64,000 bases of DNA from Pomphorhynchus laevis (taxonomy: Eukaryota; Acanthocephala; Palaeacanthocephala; Echinorhynchida; Pomphorhynchidae). The notes below the pieces were generated by a model. That model was not told the origin of the DNA and did no database searches. It saw nothing but the letters and a program-made list of their open reading frames with translations. Shown piece after piece: positions 23,801 through 31,600 of this stretch. Position 1 is the stretch's first letter. Each line of letters opens with the position of its first letter. Both the position numbers and the translations under genes were made by a program. Where the stretch lies: NCBI GenBank assembly GCA_012934845.2, contig WNNJ02002767.1, positions 62,001 through 126,000 on the forward strand, given 5' to 3'.

Positions 23801-26793
23801 ACCATCAAATAAAAATAAATATATGGATAAAATTGAATTAATAGAATCCTTAAATATTTTGATAAATCAAAATTGTTTAAAAGTAGGGACATCTATATTT
23901 AGACAAGTAAAAGGTGTTCCAATTGAAGGTAATAGTATACCTATATTATATTGAAATCCAAAATTACATAAAAATCCAATAAAACCTAGGTTCATATGTA
24001 GTGCGTTTAAATGTACATTAAAACCACTTTCTGTCTATATGAATAAAATATTTAAAGTAATTAAAGCACACTTTAAAAAATATTGCAAGGTAATCGAAAT
24101 TAATACTGGTATAAAACACTATTTCAGTATTAATTCTACAAAAGAATTTTTAGAACAGACAAAAGGAATAAATTTTCAAAATATAAATATATACGATTTT
24201 AGTACTCTTTATACAAATCTAGGTTTAGTAGATATTAAAGAAGCGTTAGTAAAATTAATTAATCTTATATTCGGAAAAAGATATACATATATATGTTATA
24301 ATAATTATAACGCACATCTAACAAAAATTAAACCATCAAGTAAATATAAATATATGGATAAAATTGAATTAATAGAATCCTTAAATATTTTGATAAATCA
24401 AAATTATTTAAAGGTAGGGACATCTATATTTAGACAAGTAAAAGGTGTTCCAATGGGTGGTAATAGTAGCCCAATTATAGCTGACTTGTTTTTAAGCTTT
24501 ATAAAATATGAATTTGTTCATAACTGTGTAAAAACTAAATCTAAACAATATAAATATATGAAATATATGTTTCGATACATTGATGATATATGTGTATTTA
24601 ATTCTAATAATTTTTATTCAATTAGTGAGCACATTTATCCAGAAAGCCTTATTCTATAACAAAACCAATATTAATGATAAAGAAGGTGTATATCTAGATA
24701 TGAACATTAAATTAATATTAAGTAAAACTACTGTTAATTTAATTAATTAAATTAACAGAAAAATTAATTAATGTTCATAAATTAATTAAATTAATAAATT
24801 ATTAATTTAATAATTATTAATTTCATAAATTATTTTAAATTAATTAAAGAAAAATTAATTAATCTTATATTCGGAAAAAGATATACATATATATGTTATA
24901 ATAATTATAACGCCTATCTAACAAAAATTAAACCATCAAGTAAATATAAATATATGGATAAAATTGAATTAATAGAATCCTTAAATATTTTAGTAATCAT
25001 ATATTCGTCATTCTTAATATAATATGATCCTTTAGTATATAATCCTTAATATTTTAGTAATCATATATTCGTCATTCTTTCGCCCGACGCGAAAGAATGA
25101 CGAATTCCGTTTCGTCATCACTATGACTCATCAGTGACAGTTCCCTCCTACTGCTGGATGCAGATGAGGACTAGCAGACGGCAATCAAGTGCATGCTGTA
25201 CTAGAAAATCTCTAGTAACATCATCTAGACTGCTGAATTAGCACTACAATAACTTTACCAAATTTGATCATTAGCACAAGTACTTGCAAATTTGAAATAA
25301 GAAATGATTTCAATTAAATTTGCCAAAGGTTAGACGGAAGTCTTTCATTAAATCTAATTGCCAATAAAAGCGGACGAGTCGAGTGTACGTCAGCCAACAT
25401 TAAAGGACCGAAACGTGAAATGTGGGTATAGGATTAGTAGCTGATGAGGTCCATCAATACTGAAATATAGCATACTGCTGTTTACTTAAAGCAACGAGCA
25501 CAAAATTTACTAAAACTGAATAATCATCAAAATTATATTGAAAATTACATGTATTTTATGTTGATGTAATGGCAATAATGTCGATATAATTGTCTATAAA
25601 AAATGATGTAGTCCTTCCTTTACTTCTTTCACTATAAACTAATTATCGAAGTCATTTCTAGTGAAATGATAAAAGTTGGTACTTGATCTACTCTATTGTT
25701 CTTGCAGCAACGATACACTAACTTTTATGTGTAGATCTCGAACTTTGCTCATTTTTGTCGATAATTTAATTATTAAATGCTATATTTTGTATGAAAAAGA
25801 TAACATGTATGAAAAATAATAAAGTACAAAAAGTAACATTTGTGAAAATGATACTGATACACTAAATATGTTAATATGTAGTTGGACAACATTTCAAATT
25901 TCTAATTAGTTTACTGTTTTTATCGTAATGTACCAGGTATTTATTTTTTATTCATAATATTCTTGTGTAAAATTAATAGTATCTTTAATCAATAAAGATA
26001 ATTAGTTATTCATTAATTAATTATTTATTCGTAATTATTGAAAAGTCTTTGTTTAAATTTTGTTGTAAAATAAAACAATGAAAACAATTAAATGTTTAAT
26101 TTGATCATTGAATTAATAATTTTATAATATTTTTTAATTAATATTTTATGATGTAATATTGTATGATTTTGTAATTATCCGTTGCTAATACAAATGTCTC
26201 TATAGTAGCCTAAAATTAATCAGTTTCGTCTACTAAAATAATTTTAGTAAATTACCACAAAATAAAATAATTTTTGGCAACTTTATTTTTGCGTATTAGC
26301 AAAGCGGCCTTAAATTATTTGCAGATCAATGCGCTGTTGAGTTAAATTATTAGTAAATATCATATTCGGCTATTATATTCAATAAAAAATATTTGGTTTT
26401 CTGTTTAATTAGATAAAGGAAATAAAACGACAAATTCCTGAGAATTTGACTGCAATGGCAAACCTATTAAAGAACGTTCCTGATGATCTCTACTTGATAT
26501 TGAAAGCAAACCGTTTACTGGAATCTTTAAATGAAACATTAGGCATTCGAAATCGGTACATTTCATTTATACCTTTACATCGATCATGTATACACTATAA
26601 ATATAAATTCGAAAGATCGAAAGAATCAAACGTTTATAGAAAAATATGTCTGTTTGCAGAGGAACAAATTCAAATTTTACTTTTTAGATCATATCTGCTG
26701 ATGCTTGATTTTTCTATGCGAATGAACGGCCTCTTTAAATACTTAAAATTTTTCACAGTGTACAGTTCTAGTGTAAAAGCGAATTTGATTTGA
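11737..26793 (+). CDS. ADCK1: ADCK1, aarF-domain-containing (ABC1/UbiB-family) atypical kinase
   Basis: Nine exons (11737-11865, 11941-12024, 14203-14406, 14767-14925, 16202-16360, 16414-16530, 18842-18985, 19039-19236, 26419-26793) join in phase 0 to 522 codons, close to human ADCK1 (523). All introns are GT..AG. The family acts in mitochondria, where ADCK1 has been linked to lipid handling and cristae organisation. Visible hallmarks are the KxGQ motif (FLKIGQ, K93), the [11 protein letters not shown] loop near residue 153, VAVK (K174), the ExD element (ELDF, about 221), and the catalytic loop HCDPHPGN (D306). The metal-binding motif, DHG in human ADCK1, reads DNA (327-329). The start is the ATG at 11737; it aligns with the family N-terminus and gives a short hydrophobic, targeting-like segment. 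Stop TGA at 26791 is followed five bases later by AATAAA. Intron 8 (7.2 kb) is packed with retroelements, yet the coding frame is clean. Confidence 0.93.
11941..12024 (+). CDS. ADCK1: ADCK1 exon 2
   Basis: Residues 44-71 ([13 protein letters not shown]...EYFEQLSI), between acceptor TTTGTAG and donor GTACGT. It aligns with the YDYLTSL region of human ADCK1. Intron 1 is only 75 nt. Confidence 0.88.
12025..14202 (+). repeat. ADCK1 intron 2: AT-rich DNA with an internal duplication
   Basis: About 150 bp beginning ACTAATAATTATAATAAATG is present twice, at about 12130-12285 and 12603-12765, in the same orientation. The surrounding DNA from 12225 to 12850 is made of short A/T repeats. No gene is seen in the rest of this 2.2-kb intron. 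Confidence 0.7.
14203..14406 (+). CDS. ADCK1: ADCK1 exon 3 (KxGQ motif)
   Basis: Residues 72-139, [13 protein letters not shown] to IEDDVGQP, with the invariant KxGQ motif as FLKIGQ and the [14 protein letters not shown] block. Acceptor TTTGCAG, donor GTAATT. Confidence 0.95.
14767..14925 (+). CDS. ADCK1: ADCK1 exon 4 (nucleotide-binding loop and lysine)
   Basis: Residues 140-192, with [17 protein letters not shown] and VVAVKVHHP. These are the ABC1-specific glycine/alanine loop and the beta-3 lysine. Acceptor CTTTAG, donor GTAAGT. Confidence 0.95.
14926..16201. other. ADCK1 intron 4
   Basis: This 1.3-kb AT-rich intron has no recognisable gene. Short segments such as GACGAAGGGCT on the minus strand near 15250 and CTGATGATGAGAA near 15940 resemble 3' ends of Penelope-like elements, but are too short to call. 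Confidence 0.4.
16202..16360 (+). CDS. ADCK1: ADCK1 exon 5 (ExD element)
   Basis: Residues 193-245, with [20 protein letters not shown] and [14 protein letters not shown], matching the LPLELDFLNEGRNAEKV region of human ADCK1. Donor GTAATT. The next intron is 53 nt. Confidence 0.93.
16414..16530 (+). CDS. ADCK1: ADCK1 exon 6
   Basis: Residues 246-284, [20 protein letters not shown] followed by [10 protein letters not shown]. It aligns with VPRIHWDLSTERVLLMEFVD of the human protein. Acceptor ATTAAG, donor GTATGC. Confidence 0.93.
16531..18841. other. ADCK1 intron 6
   Basis: This 2.3-kb AT-rich intron has a two-copy tandem of about 48 bp around ACCGGTRGTATTATTTT (17587-17657) and short repeats of AAATTTATT-type units at 18180-18310. 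No gene or classified element was recognised. Confidence 0.45.
18842..18985 (+). CDS. ADCK1: ADCK1 exon 7 (catalytic loop and DxG-like site)
   Basis: Residues 285-332, with [14 protein letters not shown], the ABC1 catalytic loop, and LLDNALYQ, where human ADCK1 has LLDHGLYQ. The donor is GTTAAC, less usual than GTAAG but GT. The following intron is 53 nt. Confidence 0.92.
19039..19236 (+). CDS. ADCK1: ADCK1 exon 8
   Basis: Residues 333-398, from [18 protein letters not shown] to NVQFSPEE, aligned with LTEEFRLNYCHLWQSLI of the human protein. The donor is taken as GTTAGT, because the next exon then continues the alignment without a gap. Confidence 0.88.
19237..20639. other. ADCK1 intron 8, left part: low-complexity AT DNA
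   Basis: Long runs of AAATAATT/TTAATTAA-type sequence, including three copies of a motif around AAAGAGAATTAAATAATT near 19660-19800. No gene was recognised. Confidence 0.55.
20640..21560 (+). repeat. Satellite-like repeat cluster, three units
   Basis: Three head-to-tail units (about 20640-20945, 20985-21330, 21355-21560) of the repeat also seen at 4690 and 25280. Each contains TGAAATCAGAAATGATTTCA, a GAxGAGTCGAGTGATCGT-type block, GGATCAGTAGCTG, and TAGATAGGATTAAAGTAGCA. The first unit contains a perfect palindrome in place of its normal sequence. Units differ by roughly 10 percent by eye. Confidence 0.8.
21561..21962 (+). repeat. Short tandem TAAAAGCTTAA-type repeats before the Penelope copy
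   Basis: The motifs ATAGTAAAAGCTTAA and AAATACATCAAAG recur several times between 21780 and 21930. This is probably the degraded 5' part of the adjacent Penelope-like copy. Confidence 0.5.
21963..23330 (+). mobile_element. Naiad-like Penelope-like element, copy A
   Basis: Copy A covers most of a Penelope-like RT. In order it has [16 protein letters not shown] (the N-terminal K/IDKA block), IPILY then NPKLHK, IYFSIN-type and [12 protein letters not shown] blocks, a GGN box, FxYIDD (catalytic), and NLYRKDD with the C-terminal [12 protein letters not shown] block. [14 protein letters not shown] and the absence of an endonuclease after the RT resemble the Naiad branch, in which the GIY-YIG domain is N-terminal. 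No such domain is recognisable upstream here. Several frameshifts and stops make it dead. It lies in sense orientation inside ADCK1 intron 8. Confidence 0.72.
23635..24735 (+). mobile_element. Naiad-like Penelope-like element, copy B and a nested fragment
   Basis: An RT fragment (23635-23935) is followed directly by a longer copy (23936-24735). Copy B holds a 206-codon open frame at 24039-24659 with [59 protein letters not shown] and [12 protein letters not shown]. This is the best preserved RT core of the family in the window. Upstream of this frame the reading continues through [17 protein letters not shown], preceded by an in-frame TGA that copy A shares. The copies are clearly paralogous and arranged head to tail. 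Confidence 0.75.
24838..25066 (+). mobile_element. Naiad-like fragment plus a duplicated junction
   Basis: Positions 24838-24995 repeat a piece of copy B (the [11 protein letters not shown] to ESLNIL segment). The next about 60 bp contain TTTTAGTAATCATATATTCG twice (near 24990 and 25053), leading into a perfect palindrome. Confidence 0.65.
25280..25520 (+). repeat. Satellite-like repeat, isolated unit
   Basis: One partial unit of the repeat described at 20640-21560, same orientation, with GGACGAGTCGAGTG and GTAGCTGATGAGGTCCATCA. Confidence 0.75.
25521..26418. other. ADCK1 intron 8, right end
   Basis: AT-rich DNA without a recognised element, ending in acceptor GATAAAG before exon 9. Confidence 0.5.
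26419..26793 (+). CDS. ADCK1: ADCK1 exon 9 (C-terminus)
   Basis: Residues 399-522 and the stop codon. [20 protein letters not shown] aligns with HLLNHVPRQMLLILKTNDLL of human ADCK1, and the rest with its C-terminal helices. Confidence 0.93.
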   Translation, partial: EIKRQIPENLTAMANLLKNVPDDLYLILKANRLLESLNETLGIRNRYISFIPLHRSCIHYKYKFERSKESNVYRKICLFAEEQIQILLFRSYLLMLDFSMRMNGLFKYLKFFTVYSSSVKANLI

Positions 26794-26797
26794 TTTC

Positions 26798-26803
26798 AAT
26801 AAA
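26798..26803 (+). terminator. ADCK1 polyadenylation signal
   Basis: AATAAA lies five bases after the ADCK1 stop codon. If used, the 3' UTR would be only some 20-30 nt. Confidence 0.6.
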
Positions 26804-26895
26804 CGGATATACGTAAATATTTATTTTATCACGAAATAAATGTAACTTGTTGATTTCTGTAAGATAACTTAATAAAGTTAATATTTGTCTAAATC

Positions 26896-27140
26896 AGTGA
26901 TTCCCAAAGTATGGTAGACGGCTCCCCAGTGAGGTTCTTTAGAAATTTAGGGGACTATGACGGATTATGAAGAAATAGTGGAGGGGGCTGAAAGACCAAA
27001 AAAGGCCCTGGTGGATTTCTTAGAGCCTCAAATGTATTTGCTTTATCTGGTCTTTGAGCTGTTGCGATAAAATTGTTGGTCTATTTCCAGCATTATACTT
27101 AGTAGAACGAAGATTTAGTTGAAAGTTTTTTGTTGAACAC
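26896..27140 (+). mobile_element. hAT-type DNA transposon fragment
   Basis: CAGTGATTCCCAAAGTATGG at the left edge matches the usual hAT terminal inverted repeat (CAGTGNTTCYCAAASTGTGG-like). GC-richer DNA follows, with a run of G typical of non-autonomous hAT ends. No matching right terminus or 8-bp duplication was found, so it is one end only. Confidence 0.55.
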
Positions 27141-27839
27141 TAGAAATTGAGCACAAGTAGTAGGTACAAGCAATCGATCAATTACGTAAGTAAAAACAGA
27201 CTAGCTATGATATTTTAACAATTTAAGAAACATTTTATTAAAATATTGATTAATAATAAATATTGACAGAAGGGCATTTAACATTTAGCTTTATTCGGCT
27301 AAACACATTGACTTTCAAGTACAAAGCGGAATAGAAAATTTCAGAATTATTATGACTATTTAGCATTTATTGCTCTTAAAACAATTTGCTTTAGCATTTA
27401 GCTTAAAGAAGTCAAAAAGAAATTACAATGTCATCATTTATCGTGCCAGTTACATACTAAAAATTGTTTATTATAAAAATTAGTTTATACTAATTATATT
27501 AAAAATAAATAAATTTTATTATTCAAATAAAATTTAAAAAAAGCTGTATAATTATTTAAATAATAATCTTATAATAATTAAATTTATTGAAGATGTATCC
27601 TTTCATCAATATTTTTTAAGTCTTGTAAAGGCTAACCGGGAATATTAATATACGTCTACAATTTTTAATGTTTAAAATTATTACATTTATTTAATTAATT
27701 ATATTTACTTGATTACATGTAATATGAACATATCTTGCTAATAAATTAAATTTCGTTAATACTTGTGTTATAGTTTATGTTTGTTATTTTATTTTCTTAA
27801 CAGCATCAGTTTCGTTTAAAATGAAGTTACAGGAATAAA
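27141..27839. other. Intergenic DNA between the convergent gene ends
   Basis: AT-rich sequence without a recognised gene. Confidence 0.5.
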
Positions 27840-28060
27840 ATGTTGGCCTTGATACATTTCTGTTTTAAATGATTTTGAAGAAAGCCAATATCATTACATA
27901 TTGTTGCAATTCTTAAAATTTCATCATTTTATGTATTATATTTTATATTATATGGTATGCATGAATGCTCATGCAAACATATGTTTCTTGTAAATTTAAA
28001 TATGTCATCTTTACGATTTAAATTAAAAATAGTGTTTATTTATACTTACTTTATATGCTT
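27840..28060 (-). mobile_element. Naiad-like Penelope element, C-terminal scrap
   Basis: The minus strand reads the C-terminal RT block, with [18 protein letters not shown] and an [17 protein letters not shown] stretch, matching 23060-23220 and 39290-39430. It ends at NHL. About 48 bp around CATCAGTTTCGTTTAAAATG occur here and again at 28185-28232. Confidence 0.65.
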
Positions 28061-28069
28061 CCCTTATCA

Positions 28070-28250
28070 CCAAACTTATTTAAATTATTTATTATTATTT
28101 ATTATCATTTAATTTAATATACGTAAACTCAATTACCTGATCCAATTATTATTTCATGTATTAATTATTTCATTTTATTATAAACATCAGTTTCGTTTAA
28201 AATGAAGTTACAGGAATAAAATGTTGGTCTTGATACACAGGGCAGATCAA
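28070..28250 (+). repeat. Dispersed AT-rich module with GTAAACTCAATTA
   Basis: An A/T-only segment followed by TACGTAAACTCAATTANCTGA. The same module occurs near 30480-30545, 49810-49950 and, more diverged, 50040-50105. It looks like the end of a small non-autonomous repeat. Confidence 0.5.
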
Positions 28251-28499
28251 GATTAAAAATATTTACAGATTAAAAGCATTAAAATATAAAGCCAATCAAT
28301 ACTGATCCATAATTACTCCGACTTTTGTATTATAGAATACCAACAAGAAAATAATAGCGAAATTAAAAGTAAGCTGTTCGTGAAACTTAAAATTTGTATA
28401 CGCTAATAATCAAAATAAAACCGGTTTTAAAACGCAAAAATTACAAATTGGAAATAATTCAAAAAACGACGCTAGAGTACATAAATTTACAATTTAAAT

Positions 28500-28640
28500 T
28501 TAGCTACTAATAGAATTTCGACTATCTGGCCATTCCCATATCTGTGATGAATTGGTAAAATCGCATTCTGACATAACGAGCTTTTTTTCCGAGCTAATTG
28601 CCAGACATAACCCTGACGAATGCTTTATTAATTTGTTATC
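28500..28640 (-). CDS. GALNT: GALNT exon 11 (lectin repeat gamma, C-terminus)
   Basis: Residues 558-603 and [20 protein letters not shown] and SQIWEWPDS. Repeat gamma keeps QIW but has CLA in place of CLD, so it probably does not bind sugar. Confidence 0.9.
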   Translation of the reverse strand, partial: DNKLIKHSSGLCLAISSEKKLVMSECDFTNSSQIWEWPDSRNSISS

Positions 28641-31600
28641 CTGAAAACAATATTTTTATTTTATGAAAAGTATGATCTCATACTTGAATATGCCATAATT
28701 GATTTCCTTTTCTACCATGACAAGACAATAGAACAACCCTGCCTTCTTTATTAATTTCCCTTATACCGCCGGCGTAGTCAAGGCAAAGTTCTGCTTTGCG
28801 AATTTCATTTGCTGGACTGTAGTACCATAGCTTTACGGTAATAGTTTAATATATTAGATTGTTTGAATTCCTAAAGTACCTGAGTGCCTCGCAATCCGTG
28901 ACAAGGAAATACTATAACATTGTCAGATGCTCTCTTTCCTGCGGAATCAAGACATAGGTTTTCCATTACATTCTTTACCTAAATATATATGGTAAATGAA
29001 TTAAAGGAATTAAAATTATGCATACCTCTCCAATTTTTAACATATCCTTTGGAATAAACAGCTCCGGATAAATATTTCGGTGAAAATACTCGAATTTTTT
29101 ACAGTTTAAACTTTCACGCAACTTGTGACGACCCGTGATATTCCCATACACTTCAGGTTTTCGCTATAATAATACTTATTTTATAAAAGAAATATATAAG
29201 AATGTAATTAAAGCCAATATATTTTTAATTAACGAATTTTGAGTTTTATTTATGTCATAAAGAAATTTAAAAAAATAACAAATACATTCTATTGTACAGT
29301 GAATCACAAAGTACAGAATTAGTAAATGTAGGTGTGTAAATTGCATATTTTTTAATCGTAACTTGTGAAATTTGAATGAGTAGTGTGATCAGAATGTAGT
29401 CTTTAGGTCATCTTTTTAAATTATAATCAGAATTAACTATATATTACAATATTTCTGGATTTTAAAACAAGTAGAAACAATTGGCAAATACATTGAGTAA
29501 ATATACTGAGTTTCCATTTTCGCATTGCTTGAGTAAATTAAGCTACAATTTTACCATCGTTAAGCGTTTACTAACCCATGTACAGAGAAGCAGATAATAT
29601 CTGTTCTTAGAATAAAGTACCGAATAAGCTATCAAGTTATATTTAATGTACATTTTATTTGTATGGCAATAGACACAGTATTTAAATATCTCAACTTGTC
29701 GTTTTGTTGATAACATTTTCCTAATAGCTCAGAAGCATATTGCTTCGATAGGGATTTCGAACAGCAGTCCAATCCAATAAATTAGGAAGACTGGCACATT
29801 AGGTTACTTTGCTGATTCTAAACTTAAAGTTTATTATCTATGCCATTATTATTGAACATGTGACTTTCGCTTAACAAATGCCAGGTAAGCAAATGTAAAA
29901 TCAGTTTTCCTGATTTGCTACTTTCAGGTTTACTAATTCATCATTTTAGCTTTAATTGAAAGGTTGATTTGGCTTCACGAAAGAGATAAATGTATTTAAT
30001 ATATTATAAAGCTCTAATGATGATATTATATATTATGCTGCTTGTGTCTTGTTTCTTTCGTAATATCAACGCATAGATTTTTGATACTGCTCAATGTTCT
30101 TCAATATTTATACCCACAGTTGTGTAACCGAAAAGTGTTGGTGCACATGTGCACATCTATGTTGCCGACCTTGCCCATCTAGAAGTTTTCGCATCAATCA
30201 ATATACAGTATATCATATTGACAAATCACAATATGGCGAGACGGCAACATCATCTTTTATGATGATCTAATAAATCCCAGTGTCTGTCTTTTGTTTCCTT
30301 CGTAATTTCAATGACATGTTTTACAAAAAATAAATAAAAACTTGAAAGTGTGTTTTGTTTTGCAAATAAATATAAAAATAATATATTTAATATGCAAATA
30401 TTTTTATAATATAATGTATAATATTAATTTATAGTAATTTATTATTAACTTGTATAATATTACTATATTATATTTAATTTAGCATTATTATTAAATTTAT
30501 AAATAATTTAAAATACGTAAACTCAATTAGCTGATATTATTATAACTTCATCTAATAAACAAAACATTCTTTCAAGTGTGTTTTGTTTCGCAAATAAATA
30601 TAAAAATAATATATTAAATATGCAAATATTTTTATAATATAATGTATAAATAAAACTTCTTGCGCAATCAAGAAGTTTTCGCATTCAGCAATAAACAGCA
30701 TATCATATTGACAAATCAACATATGGCGAAACGGCAACATCAGCTTTTATGATGATCTAATAAATCTTTTTTTGATCTAATAAACAAAACACACGTGAAA
30801 GTGTGTTTTGTTTTGCAAATAAATATAAAAATAATATATTAAATATGCAAATATTTTTATAATATAATGTATAATATTAATTTATAGTAATTTATTATTA
30901 ACTTGTATAATATTACTATATTATAATATTTAATTTAGCATTAGTATTGAATTCATAAATGTTTAAAATACCTACTCAATTAACTTCATTCTAAAAAGTG
31001 CTATCACCTAAATGTTTGTAATTTAATATATTTTTATATATTTTTTCAATTTATTTTTAACACGCTTTACAAAAATAAAAGTCTGTATTGCTTTGCAAAT
31101 ATATATAAAAATAATATATTTAATATGCAAATATTTTTTATATTATAATGTATAATATTAATTTATAATAATTTATTATTTACTTGTAATATGGCAATTT
31201 CAATTTAAATTGCAATTTCTACGAAATAGCGGTATTCAGTTGCTAATTCTTCATATTACAATAGTATTTTCTCGTTAATTTTTAGAGTGCGATTTTAAAG
31301 GAATTATGTAATGCAGACAATCGAAATATATATTAATAAATATGTCAAACTTAAGGATGTTATACTGATATTTTCTTTAATACTAAACATGTGTCCGCAA
31401 ATTATTGTACGGATATCATCACTACTAGTGGCAACACGACTTCACTACTAACATCATCCTGCGCTGACGTTAGTACTCAGTAGATCATCAGGGCGCAGGT
31501 AATGAGCGCTAACGTTTCAACATCTGTAATACTTGGAATATTTTATAGAGAATCCAGCAAGTCATTGAAAAATTGCACGAAACATTTCTGGGAATTTATA

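Noticed and set aside
25430-25480. CTGATGA followed by GAAA in the satellite units, similar to a hammerhead core
   Set aside because: The bases between do not form a proper stem II with a leading G-C pair, there is no stem III or cut site in place, and other units vary at the required bases.
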